DNA of 64,000 nucleotides, from NCBI RefSeq assembly GCF_003351025.1, contig NZ_QPCG01000002.1, positions 930,001 to 994,000 of the forward strand, in the 5' to 3' direction. The position numbers and the translations under genes are program-made. The number at the start of each line of letters is the position of its first letter. Position 1 is the stretch's first letter. The notes beneath the pieces are model-generated. The model was not told the DNA's origin and ran no database searches. It saw only the letters and a program-made list of their open reading frames with translations. This document shows positions 36,340 through 45,819 of the stretch, in pieces. This DNA is from Mucilaginibacter endophyticus (lineage in GTDB: Bacteria; Bacteroidota; Bacteroidia; Sphingobacteriales; Sphingobacteriaceae).

Positions 36340-36452
36340 ATCCCCTCTTGAGAGGGGGCGCGGTGGGACACGAGTGATTGCAGGGGTGTGTTTCATCAGC
36401 ATTCATTACAAGTGGTTAAACACACCCCTCCACCCCTCTCAAGAGGGGAATC
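36340..36452. repeat. Long imperfect inverted repeat built on CCCCTCTTGAGAGGGG
   Basis: TCCCCTCTTGAGAGGGG at 36341 and CAGGGGTGTGTTT near 36381 mirror AAACACACCCCTCCACC and CCCTCTCAAGAGGGGAA at 36418-36450. The left arm has about 23 extra bases. The core word is nearly self-complementary, as in REP-type elements. Confidence 0.8.
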
Positions 36453-36494
36453 GCACTTTCCCTCACTTTTGTTTTTCTTTAACAACTTAAAAAA

Positions 36495-36531
36495 TGAAAA
36501 AGGTGCGCCCGTATCTCACCTCAGACGCACC
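36495..36531 (-). terminator. Possible terminator of GH3 gene
   Basis: On the minus strand GGTGCG pairs with CGCACC (36531-36526 and 36507-36502), followed by CTTTTTCATTTTTT. It lies about 130 bases beyond the GH3 stop. Confidence 0.45.
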
Positions 36532-36659
36532 GGTTACCAAAATATCATGGTAATCATCAACTAAACCCGGATTCATGTTTGGAATGCTCCGGGATGCCTT
36601 AATACATTATTGTTAAAAACATCTGCACATATAAAATTTGCACATCTGCATATCCATTT

Positions 36660-38921
36660 TTATTTCACATAAAAACTCCCTCTCAGCCTGATATCCTCAG
36701 ATGAGCTGCCAACCATCACTTTAAATTCGCCTGGTTCAACAACCTGTTTCATCTGGCGGTTCCAAAGCATCAGTTCCTTGTTGTCTATTTTAAATTGAAC
36801 AGTGCCGCTTTCGCCGGGTTTAAGGTTGATCCTTTTAAAACCTTTGAGTGATTTTACCGGGGTAGTTACACTGGCTATAACATCGCGTAGATAAAGCTGC
36901 ACTACTTCTTCACCTTCAACCTTGCCGGTGTTTTTAATAGTAACGCTAACGTTTGCGGAACCATTAAGCGGGATTTGCGGCTGTGCTATTTTCAGGTTTG
37001 AATATTCAAATGAGGTATAGCTTAAGCCATGCCCGAATGGAAACAACGCCGATGTATCCTGATCAACATACACGTGCCTTGAGGTTGGCTTATGATCGTA
37101 ATAAAAAGGCACTTGTCCTACCGACCGAGGAAAGGTCATTGGTAATTTGCCTGACGGATTTACTTTTCCTAATAACACATCGGCTATGGCCAACCCACCG
37201 GTTTCACCCAGAAACCAGGATTCAACTATTGCCGGGATCTTTTTGGCAACCCAATTAATGCAGAGCGGTCTGCCGTTAAACAGCACAACTATAGTTGGTT
37301 TTCCCGTTTTATAAATAGCTTCAATCAGGCGGCTTTGTTGTTTGTTGAGATCAAGATTAGCGCGGTCTTTTCCCTCACCTACTTCGTTGATATCCTCACC
37401 CAAAACAACTACAGCTACATCCGATTGCTTAACCATATTAATCGCTTTGTCAAGATATTCATTTTGCCTTGCAGCAGATGTATCTGCTGTATAGCCCGTT
37501 TCAAATTTAATATCCAGACTATTACCCGCCTTCTGCTTCAAAGCATCTAATATGGCTACGCCTTTACCCATTTTATTGGCGTAACCACCCAGGTATGTGC
37601 TTTCGGCCAGCGGCCCGACAACCGCCACCGAACGCACGTTTGGCCCAAGCGGTAATATGTTATTATCATTTTTTAACAGACTGATCCCCTCCTGCGCGAG
37701 CTTCATGGCAACGGCACGGCTTTCATCCGTATGGTTTACTTTTTTTAACAGATCGATGTCGATATAAGGATGATCAAACAAACCCAGCATAAACTTTACA
37801 CGCAGCACGTTTGATACAGCGCGGTTGAGATCTGCCATGGATAGTTTTTTGCTTGCCAGTGCCTTATTCATGGCCTCATGAAAAGCCACATGCGGAAAAT
37901 CATAAAACTGCATATCCATACCGGCGGTAAAAGTTTGTCCCAGGGCATCGGCCGCGTCGGTTGCTATTTGGTGATTGTTTAGCGACATCTTAATGGCACC
38001 AAGATCTGACAGCACAAAACCCTTAAAACCCCATTCGCCACGCAGCACATCTTTCAACAACCATTTATTATCTACGCAAGGGATTCCATCAATTTCGCTG
38101 TAAGCAGCCATCATACCCATCGCGCCGCCTTCTCTTACAGCCTTTTCAAATACATATAAAAAAGATGAACGTGCTTCCCGTTCGCCCATATTAACAGGAG
38201 CCGTGTTACTACCTGCCTCCGGAATGCCGTGTACTGCAAAATGTTTAGGCTCAGATAGCACCGAATTATGATTGCTCAGCTTATTGCCTTGCAAACCTTT
38301 TACCATAGCCACGCCATTGGCTGCCGATAAAAATGGATCTTCACCATAGGTTTCTTCAACACGGCCCCAGCGAGGATCTCGGGGAAGACAAAGCACCGGG
38401 CCTAACACCATCGCTACACCGTGCGCACGCATTTCTGTTGCTATGATACGGCCAGCCTTGTGCACATTAGTGGTATCCCAGGCCCCGGCCAACGCCAATG
38501 GGCTCGGGAAGGTTGTGCTGCCCAAACCTTCATAACCATGCAGCCCTTCTTCAATAAAAAGAACGGGAATGCCGAGACGCGTTTTCTCGACAGCATAACG
38601 CTGAATCTGGTTGCTTACGTCAGCCGTTAAAGGATACAGGTCATGCACCGAGCCAATACCTTCTGTGCCGATATTGATGCGGGCACTATCAGACATGGAA
38701 ACCGCATCATGTCCCTGCATGTTGGCAACTTCGTGGCCCCAGTACATATCCAGCTGACGAATCTTTTCGCCGGTTGTCATCCGGCCAAGTAAATCGGCTA
38801 CACGCTTTTCAACCGGCAACGACGCGTCTTTATACGGAAGCTTAGCAGTAGGTTTAGGGGTATTAAATGAACAAAAAATCGTTACTAAAAGAACCGATAT
38901 ATAGGCGTTCTTTTGCTTCAT
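36660..38921 (-). CDS. bglX: GH3 family beta-glucosidase/xylosidase
   Basis: A 753-residue exported GH3 enzyme that removes beta-linked glucose or xylose from oligosaccharide ends. The catalytic nucleophile is Asp306 in GFVLSDLGAI and the substrate-binding KHFAVHG is at 226-232. A second alpha/beta sandwich and a C-terminal fibronectin-III-like domain (about 650-753, ending LRGSFYVK) complete the usual layout. The N-terminus is hydrophobic with a cysteine at 17, so lipid anchoring is possible. An ACAATCGATTGT palindrome lies 37 bases upstream of the start. Confidence 0.92.
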   Translation of the reverse strand: MKQKNAYISVLLVTIFCSFNTPKPTAKLPYKDASLPVEKRVADLLGRMTTGEKIRQLDMYWGHEVANMQGHDAVSMSDSARINIGTEGIGSVHDLYPLTADVSNQIQRYAVEKTRLGIPVLFIEEGLHGYEGLGSTTFPSPLALAGAWDTTNVHKAGRIIATEMRAHGVAMVLGPVLCLPRDPRWGRVEETYGEDPFLSAANGVAMVKGLQGNKLSNHNSVLSEPKHFAVHGIPEAGSNTAPVNMGEREARSSFLYVFEKAVREGGAMGMMAAYSEIDGIPCVDNKWLLKDVLRGEWGFKGFVLSDLGAIKMSLNNHQIATDAADALGQTFTAGMDMQFYDFPHVAFHEAMNKALASKKLSMADLNRAVSNVLRVKFMLGLFDHPYIDIDLLKKVNHTDESRAVAMKLAQEGISLLKNDNNILPLGPNVRSVAVVGPLAESTYLGGYANKMGKGVAILDALKQKAGNSLDIKFETGYTADTSAARQNEYLDKAINMVKQSDVAVVVLGEDINEVGEGKDRANLDLNKQQSRLIEAIYKTGKPTIVVLFNGRPLCINWVAKKIPAIVESWFLGETGGLAIADVLLGKVNPSGKLPMTFPRSVGQVPFYYDHKPTSRHVYVDQDTSALFPFGHGLSYTSFEYSNLKIAQPQIPLNGSANVSVTIKNTGKVEGEEVVQLYLRDVIASVTTPVKSLKGFKRINLKPGESGTVQFKIDNKELMLWNRQMKQVVEPGEFKVMVGSSSEDIRLRGSFYVK

Positions 38922-38957
38922 AAATAAGTTATAATTGGTTGGGTTATTATTTAGGGT

Positions 38958-38969
38958 ACAATCGATTGT
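38958..38969. promoter_or_regulatory. Operator-like palindrome upstream of GH3
   Basis: Perfect 12-bp palindrome ACAATCGATTGT with a central CG, as in LacI-family operators. The same 12-mer recurs at 49472. Confidence 0.6.
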
Positions 38970-39111
38970 CTATTTGAATAAATCAATCCACAGCCCGCTT
39001 TATCAAAGGCTAAAACTATAAGCAGGAAACTAATAAGTGATTAATAAAACATTAACAGCAGGACTTATCCGCTATTAATGTCAATTAAATTTGATGAAAG
39101 AGCTCATAATG

Positions 39112-40371
39112 CTATTTTTTTACCGGCGGTGGCACATCGGCTGTTAAAGGCACTTGCTTCCGGAGCATTTTAGCGGCATAACCTGTTAAGTACAAGTAAT
39201 AATCATTAGGGATATCGTCCTCAAACGTTACGAAAGTACTTAAGCCTACCGGCGGATTTTTTGATACTTTGAGGATAGCCGTTCCTTCGTCAACTTCGTC
39301 GAACATGGCTACGTACAGCATTTCGGCGCCGCTGTTGATGGCACCATTTATCTGTTTCCAATAAAAATGGCCACGGTTGCGCGGGATCTGATTTTGTTTG
39401 GCACGCGGGTTCATATTATGCCAGCTGAAACCCGGAAATACGGTAGGCACGTAATCAACTTTATTTTCCTTACACCAGGCAATATCCTCGGCAATGCGGT
39501 GCTGAAAAACGGGATAAGCTTCTTCATTAAAACGGCCTACAAACCATGGGTGTACAATATCAACCTTGCGCAGCAGATCATGCAGATGCGGATCATTTTC
39601 GGTGTCGTTGCCAAAATCCCTCCAATAGGTAGGTACACCAAGCAATATGGCACAACCTCCATAAACGGGGTCATTCTTTAAAAAATCGATGATCTTTTCA
39701 CCTTCAGTTAAACCATAACGGCGGTGGTCATTGAAACCTATCCCCCATACGGCTACCAGTGGCTTACCGTTATGATACAACCAGGTTTGGTTGTTGCCCC
39801 GGTTGGTTACTTTCATACTGTCGATAAGATGTTTCCAATCCTTGATCACCAGCGAATCGCCGCCCGCGTTCATACCCGACAGATCATACATCACCGTAAT
39901 AGCCCTATGGTATTTCTGTGCATATTTAATCGCGTTGCCTAAAACCACATCGTTGTGATGCTTACCGGCTCCACGCTGTACATCACCAATAAAGCGCTGC
40001 ACAAAAACGCCATCGACGCCATATTGCTGCATCCACTTAAAATGAGTTTCGGTTGATGAGGCATCGTACGAACTGTACAGGTAAGCGTCACTACCATCGG
40101 CCAATTTAAAAGGCGATTTATAAGTCTTGGGGTATTCGCTTACATCGGGCCACAGGTCGATATTGGTATAACCAGGCTCAAACTTTCCATGCGAAACGTA
40201 ATGGTTCCACCAACGATTGCCGCCATCGCCGGGCGCGTTGAACCATCCCTGGTAACCGGCCATCACCAAACCTTTATAACTTTTAAATGCCGATGTTTTG
40301 CTGTGCTTTAGCTGAGCGTTGGCAACAGCGCATAGCAGTAGCAGCAAGATGCTAAAAACGTGTTTTTTCAT
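39112..40371 (-). CDS. GH71/GH99-like glycosidase, secreted
   Basis: 419 residues with a signal peptide (1-20, ending ANAQ). The motif GYQGWF at 39-44 and the acidic MFDEVDEG near 356-363 are characteristic of the GH71/GH99-like group. True GH99 enzymes are endo-alpha-mannosidases and GH71 enzymes alpha-1,3-glucanases, so the substrate here is not settled. The neighbouring GH92 gene favours an alpha-mannoside. It follows GH92 by 39 bases on the same strand. Confidence 0.8.
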   Translation of the reverse strand: MKKHVFSILLLLLCAVANAQLKHSKTSAFKSYKGLVMAGYQGWFNAPGDGGNRWWNHYVSHGKFEPGYTNIDLWPDVSEYPKTYKSPFKLADGSDAYLYSSYDASSTETHFKWMQQYGVDGVFVQRFIGDVQRGAGKHHNDVVLGNAIKYAQKYHRAITVMYDLSGMNAGGDSLVIKDWKHLIDSMKVTNRGNNQTWLYHNGKPLVAVWGIGFNDHRRYGLTEGEKIIDFLKNDPVYGGCAILLGVPTYWRDFGNDTENDPHLHDLLRKVDIVHPWFVGRFNEEAYPVFQHRIAEDIAWCKENKVDYVPTVFPGFSWHNMNPRAKQNQIPRNRGHFYWKQINGAINSGAEMLYVAMFDEVDEGTAILKVSKNPPVGLSTFVTFEDDIPNDYYLYLTGYAAKMLRKQVPLTADVPPPVKK

Positions 40372-40410
40372 CAGGATAGAATTTTAATATGTGTTGATTT
40401 TTTTCTTAGA

Positions 40411-42669
40411 TCAGATACCCCAGTTTTTATTTGGTTTAGGTCCCATTTCCAGTTCAAGCGTGCCGCCTGCCGTCAGTTGCTCATGGGTAAAGAGTGGCTT
40501 GTTAAGCACCTCGCCGTTAAACTTGGCGCTTTGGATGTATTTATTTACTACCGAGCAATTGTTAGCTACCAGTTTAAACTGCTTACCATTTTGCAGGTTG
40601 ATGGTAACCTTGCTGAAAACCGGGCTGCCGATGGTATAAACTGGCTTTCCTGGTGTAATCGGATAAAAGCCCATTGACGAAAATACCACAAAGGCCGACA
40701 TACCGCCACCATCTTCATCACCAGGAATACCGAAAATGTTATCCTTATACCAAACATCAAGCAGGAACCGTACACGCTTTTGCGCTTTCCATGGCGCACC
40801 TGCAAAGTTGTACAGGTATGGGATATGGAAACTTGGCTCATTACCCATCGAATACTGGCCAACTAAACCCGTAGCATCAGGGAATTTTGCCCAGAACTGG
40901 TATTTGCTTCTATCGAGACTTTCGCGAAACAGCTGATCCAAACGGGCCTGGAATTTGTCTTGTCCGCCCATCAGGTTTGCCAAGCCGGGGATATCGTGCT
41001 GCACCTGCCACAGGTAAGTCCAGCCGTTGTTTTCGTCATAAAACTCGCGACCGCCCAAACCGCCGTCAAACTTAGGATCGATATCAATCCAGTTGCCGTC
41101 CTTGTCTTTAGGGATAAACATTTGCTTATCGTTGTTCCAAAGGTTTTTATAGTTAAGCGCGCGTTTGGCAAAGGTTTGCTCGTCGGCTGTTTTTTTCAAT
41201 TCACCCGCTAACTGGCCAACCGCCCAATCGTCATAGCTACCGCCAAGAGTAACCGCTACTGCCTGACGTTTTTCGAAACCATGTACCAGACTTACAGTTT
41301 CCTTCTCGCCTTTTTTCAAAGCCGGGAAATATCCGTTGGTATGATAAAAATCGTCCAGTTCGCATTTAGGGCCGTTTTCCCATGGCAGCATGGTGGCTTC
41401 GTTTGCATTTTTAAGGATACCTTCATAAGCCTTATCAACATCAAAACCTCGAATGCCTTTGCGATAGTCATCCAGAAACATTACCGTAGAGTGGAAACCG
41501 TTCATACAAGGGTTATCACCAAACAATACCGGGAAGGTCGGCATCCAGCCGCTTTGCTCATATTGGTTAACATAAGAGTTCAACATATCCGATTCCAGCT
41601 TTGGGTTCAGGATAGTACGAAGCGGGTGCAAGGCCAGATAAGTATCCCAAACCCAGTCATCCACATAAAACGGACGGTTGCTATCATGAACTTTCTTATC
41701 GTATCCGCTGTAGTAATGGCCACCTTCGTTAATATCAACCATACGCTCATTACAACGATACAAAGCAGTATAAAATGAGCGACGCTGTGCCACAGTCCCC
41801 CCTTCAGTCTCAATCTGGCCAACTACTTTTGCCCATGTAGCTTTAGCTGCCTGCTTGAGCGTTTCAAAGTCGGCACTGCCAAATTCATCGTTAAAGTTTT
41901 GTTTAGCTTGCTGAGGGCTCACGTATGATATGGCGTACTTAAATTCGATTATATCCGGAGTACCGGCTGCAAATGTAATGTACGATTTAAGGTCCTTCCC
42001 ATCGGTAGTACTTTGCTTAACTAAGGCGTTATCTTTTACTATGCCTGCGGTTCCTTTGGCATTAAACTTACCGTATACGTAAACCTTGATATCGTCATGA
42101 TAGGTTTCAAAACCGGTCACCTCGTTACCTCCCGTAAATGATAAATTCGCTACACCTTCGTTATATAACCCAAACAAAATGCTTTTAGCAGCGCTTTTAG
42201 CAGGAAAAGTAAATTTATAATCGCCGACCTTTTTGCCCGGTGTAAACTCTACAGTGATATCCTTATCAATCAGGAAAGTTGAATAATACCATGGTCGGGT
42301 AACCTCCAGATCATGGTCATAGGTCATTCTTTCGTTCCACGAAGCAGGGGTAATTACATTGTTATCTGGCTTAACCGAAAACACCTCCCCTAACCTATGC
42401 GATACCACGTTAAGTGGAAAGCTGGAGATCTGATCGTCGATGTAGTCATGACGTACAGGCAGCATCCTAATCATCTGGTTAGGCAGGTGTGCAGTTGGCC
42501 GGGTAGGCTCAAGCAAGGCTCCCACATTACCAATATGCGGATCGATATATTGAAGATTGCCTTCATCTTTTGTTTGGGCAGATACCATTACACTGCCGCA
42601 CAAGCTACTGATGCCAAGTACCGTGGATAAAAACAGTGGTTTAAACAACCGGGGGAAAGGGCTTAACAT
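40411..42669 (-). CDS. GH92 alpha-mannosidase, divergent subgroup
   Basis: A 752-residue exported enzyme (signal peptide 1-31). GH92 members are calcium-dependent exo-alpha-mannosidases. The probable catalytic acid is E546 in YDENNGWTYLWQVQHD, and the base aspartates are D651 and D653 in GIPGDEDGGG; GNEPSFHIPYLY is at 609-620. The N-terminus (YIDPHIGNVGALLEPTRP) differs from the better-known GH92 start. The motif is GNEP where the alpha-1,2-specific enzyme BT3990 has an HE pair, as I recall it, so linkage preference may differ. Confidence 0.88.
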   Translation of the reverse strand: MLSPFPRLFKPLFLSTVLGISSLCGSVMVSAQTKDEGNLQYIDPHIGNVGALLEPTRPTAHLPNQMIRMLPVRHDYIDDQISSFPLNVVSHRLGEVFSVKPDNNVITPASWNERMTYDHDLEVTRPWYYSTFLIDKDITVEFTPGKKVGDYKFTFPAKSAAKSILFGLYNEGVANLSFTGGNEVTGFETYHDDIKVYVYGKFNAKGTAGIVKDNALVKQSTTDGKDLKSYITFAAGTPDIIEFKYAISYVSPQQAKQNFNDEFGSADFETLKQAAKATWAKVVGQIETEGGTVAQRRSFYTALYRCNERMVDINEGGHYYSGYDKKVHDSNRPFYVDDWVWDTYLALHPLRTILNPKLESDMLNSYVNQYEQSGWMPTFPVLFGDNPCMNGFHSTVMFLDDYRKGIRGFDVDKAYEGILKNANEATMLPWENGPKCELDDFYHTNGYFPALKKGEKETVSLVHGFEKRQAVAVTLGGSYDDWAVGQLAGELKKTADEQTFAKRALNYKNLWNNDKQMFIPKDKDGNWIDIDPKFDGGLGGREFYDENNGWTYLWQVQHDIPGLANLMGGQDKFQARLDQLFRESLDRSKYQFWAKFPDATGLVGQYSMGNEPSFHIPYLYNFAGAPWKAQKRVRFLLDVWYKDNIFGIPGDEDGGGMSAFVVFSSMGFYPITPGKPVYTIGSPVFSKVTINLQNGKQFKLVANNCSVVNKYIQSAKFNGEVLNKPLFTHEQLTAGGTLELEMGPKPNKNWGI

Positions 42670-42784
42670 GGATATTGATTTATATTGATATACTGATTAA
42701 CGTTTTATGCTGACTCTGTAAAAATACAAGCGCCAGATTTATTAATTGGCTATACTCCCAGAAAAATCACCTTTGATATCGCCG

Positions 42785-42930
42785 ACACGAGGCACCTACG
42801 GAGCCTTAATGTTCTCTGTGTATTATCTATAAACACGAAACTCCTACGGAGTTGGATTTTTTTAACTCCATAGGAGTTTCGTGTTTATAGCAAAAGTAGT
42901 CCGACGTAAGGCTCCATAGGTGCCTCGTGT
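42785..42930. repeat. Nested pair of related palindromes
   Basis: Outer arms 42785-42808 and 42907-42930 match in 23 of 24 positions; inner arms 42827-42853 and 42864-42890 match in 26 of 27. Both share the frame ACACGAnnCnCCTACGGAG, so the inner stem is a variant copy of the outer. It lies between the regulator's stop and the GH92 start. Confidence 0.9.
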
Positions 42931-43033
42931 TTATCAAATTGATTAACTGGTAATAGCCTCAAAATTGCTTGCACAACTTAATTAATCATTAAAAATTGAT
43001 TAATTAATCCAATAAATATCAATTGTAACAGAT

Positions 43034-45601
43034 TTATTCAAGAATTGAATGAAAATCGCGTTCAAAAGCTTCGCCGTAAATTGCTTTGTACTCCTTGTTA
43101 AAATTCTCGAACGTGTTTTTAGCTAATGAGTGCTTACCAATATGCGAGAGTGCTTTACACTTCAAGATCATGGCTTCCTCATTCACCGGGTCGAAATAGA
43201 AGATATCATTAGCCAGTTTGATCAAAAACTCAGGATCATCGGTGACTTTTATCGAATTGGCGAACTGAATATATGAGTCGGTGATTTCATTTGATACTTC
43301 CGACTTAAAAGCGTCGAGCCATTCGTACTCAATATTCGACAGGAAATTACCCCTTTGGGTAATGTGTGTAAGCTGGATTATCTTCTGCTTGTTGAGCTTG
43401 CTTTTGTTAGATACAATATTGAGGTAATTATGATAATCAACCTGGATCTCGTTATAATCTATCTCAATTTTCCAATAGCCTGTATCTTTAGATAGATGAC
43501 AATGACCCATCTTATCCAGCAGGGATTTCAGCTTGGCAATGTTCACCGAACGGTTATTACGCGCGCTTTTTTCCGATTTATCAAACCAAAGGATTTCGTT
43601 TAGTTTTTCAGAGCTTACCCCCCTGTCAAACTTTACCGAATACATCAGGATCACTAAAAACAACTCTTTCAATAAAGGCGTAAAGTACTTGGTGATCTCG
43701 TTGCCATCAGGCGTAAACAGTTGCAGGTCGCCAAATAAAAATATGGCATTCTTGTTGGCATGCAGGCGGCTTTCGTTTTCCTCTTTAGTTTCGGATACAA
43801 CCAGTTCCTGCGTTTCATTAACGGGCAGCGTTACTTCCGCTACAGCTTTTTGAGGCTCTCGCAGTACTTGTGGGACTGCCTTTTTACGGCGGTTAATAAC
43901 AACAACGGCTCCTATTCCTAAACATATAACACAACCACCAACTATCCACAGTAAGTAACCCATATGGCTCTCGGATAAAATATTAGTAACAACCGGTTCT
44001 GGTGGACTAAGCAGCGAGTAAACCTTAACCCGGGTGTGGTCGTTTTCTTTAAACAACGTTACCGATAAAAATTTTGCGCTATGTGGCAAATAATAAAGAT
44101 CAGCATAGGCACTTACATCGTGGAATTGAAAGGGAATGGTATCGCCAACCATTTCGTAGGCAGGTTTATCCAACGAGCCTTTTATAAGCTGCAGGTTTGA
44201 ATTGAATTTATGCTGCGGAAAGATCAAACCATAATAGGTTTTATCTTTCGAGTTGATGACAAGCGAGTTGGCGAAAACAAAATCCTCGTTTTTAACGTCG
44301 ATATTGAAAAGCTTTTTAAACGTCTTGTCCTTAACCGTGTAGCGCACCATATCATACAAGTTACGCGGATTCACAATCTGCTGACCCGATGCACTGCCAT
44401 AACCACCAATTACATAAACCGTATCGCCGGTGGCATTAGCACCTAACCCGGCCAAATAACGCGGGGTAAAAGTATCTCCCTTAAATTTAACCTTCTCCCA
44501 CTGTTTAGTATTAAGACTAAACCTGCGGACACTGTCTTTATAAATCAGCTGCCCATACCCACCTATAGTATAAATAGCCGTATCTGTTTTGCTGAAAAAC
44601 TTATTGAGATGACCGTTATTGGTTGCAAAATTACTATAGCCCTTATCCCACTTGCCGGTAACAAAATCAAACGTTCCAACGGCTGTCTGATCCATAAACA
44701 GGTAAAAAAGCTTGTTGTTGGCATACAAAGCCTGGTCGCCCGGCACCATCATTTGCCGACCAGAACTATATGCCCTGCTTTTTAACTGCGGCGTTTTGTT
44801 GATGGAATATGTAACCAATGAATCGGCAGTGATGACAAATACATCCTCGTTTGCAGCATCAAAAGCCAAACTGGCATCTCCGGGAACGGTAAATTCCTTT
44901 TCCAGTTGCCAATTACGGTGCCTTGCCTTGATCCACAATGGGTTATTAACCGAGCCACTGTTTTTATTTTCGGTTTCGTTGGCTACGCTACCCTCCCACT
45001 CATTAAGCGGCCAGTTTGCTATTTGCTCCGTATTTTGTTGTACACGAACATCGCGCAATTTAAACGGCGGCAAATCAGTGGTTTGAAACTGCTTATAAGC
45101 GTTAGCGCCAAAGAGTAGCTTATAGTTTGAACTCGCTTTTAGATGGATACCTGTTTCGCTTAATGACTGATTGCCGGAAATAACGGTGATCTTATCGTTT
45201 TTATAATCTATTTGGATCTTTAAATTATTCCAGCGTTCAAAAAGCAGTTTATCATCAATATTGAAAGATATTTTTGAAAGACGTTCGCCAATAATGATTT
45301 TGAAGTGCTTGGTATTGGCTTGATTATCGTATACTAAGTCGACATTTTGATTATCGTCACCTATCAGCCGTAAAATATAACCGAAGTAAATAACCCTGTT
45401 AGGCAGGAAAGACAGATCAAACGAAACCTCAAATTTATCTTTAGGAGATAGATTTTTCAAGCCAAGGTCTAACCCGGTGCGCTTATCCTGTACAACTTCA
45501 TGACTATAGAAGCCCAGCCCATAAGATTGCGCACGGGCAGGTGACATGAACAGAAAATTCAATAAAACAGTAACAATTATCCCCGGTAAAAAAAATCTCA
45601 T
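43034..45601 (-). CDS. Membrane-spanning Kelch sensor with SARP-like DNA-binding domain
   Basis: 855 residues in clear order: signal sequence (1-24, ending ARAQ); a LamG-like strand-rich region (about 30-200); a Kelch or galactose-oxidase-like propeller (about 240-530, with TAIYTIGGYG and DTVYVIGGYG); one membrane helix (548-570); a linker; an OmpR/SARP-type winged helix (about 620-715, with GVSSEKLNEILWFDKSEKSA); and a TPR-like activation domain (about 720-850). This would be a one-component regulator sensing a ligand outside the inner membrane and binding DNA inside. Ligand and target are unknown; the flanking glycosidases suggest glycan control. No kinase or receiver domain is present. Confidence 0.85.
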   Translation of the reverse strand: MRFFLPGIIVTVLLNFLFMSPARAQSYGLGFYSHEVVQDKRTGLDLGLKNLSPKDKFEVSFDLSFLPNRVIYFGYILRLIGDDNQNVDLVYDNQANTKHFKIIIGERLSKISFNIDDKLLFERWNNLKIQIDYKNDKITVISGNQSLSETGIHLKASSNYKLLFGANAYKQFQTTDLPPFKLRDVRVQQNTEQIANWPLNEWEGSVANETENKNSGSVNNPLWIKARHRNWQLEKEFTVPGDASLAFDAANEDVFVITADSLVTYSINKTPQLKSRAYSSGRQMMVPGDQALYANNKLFYLFMDQTAVGTFDFVTGKWDKGYSNFATNNGHLNKFFSKTDTAIYTIGGYGQLIYKDSVRRFSLNTKQWEKVKFKGDTFTPRYLAGLGANATGDTVYVIGGYGSASGQQIVNPRNLYDMVRYTVKDKTFKKLFNIDVKNEDFVFANSLVINSKDKTYYGLIFPQHKFNSNLQLIKGSLDKPAYEMVGDTIPFQFHDVSAYADLYYLPHSAKFLSVTLFKENDHTRVKVYSLLSPPEPVVTNILSESHMGYLLWIVGGCVICLGIGAVVVINRRKKAVPQVLREPQKAVAEVTLPVNETQELVVSETKEENESRLHANKNAIFLFGDLQLFTPDGNEITKYFTPLLKELFLVILMYSVKFDRGVSSEKLNEILWFDKSEKSARNNRSVNIAKLKSLLDKMGHCHLSKDTGYWKIEIDYNEIQVDYHNYLNIVSNKSKLNKQKIIQLTHITQRGNFLSNIEYEWLDAFKSEVSNEITDSYIQFANSIKVTDDPEFLIKLANDIFYFDPVNEEAMILKCKALSHIGKHSLAKNTFENFNKEYKAIYGEAFERDFHSILE

Positions 45602-45819
45602 GTTGATAAGTACACCTTAGGCATTACAACTCATGTACCCTGCTCGGTATTTATAATTTAGGCCCAAATTCAGTGCTTTTTAATTGGCTCGATTGGCTAA
45701 AATTACAATAAATACAGTTTAGTTTCAAGGATTATAGCATTATAATCCCCCGATACAACAAGCTGTTTAAGCTTCAATAAGTTAGTGAACTTATACTTAG
45801 TGTACAATATAATTTAACA

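Noticed and set aside
41281..41778. 165-codon plus-strand frame inside GH92
   Set aside because: Shadow of a well-supported GH92 gene, with no family signature.
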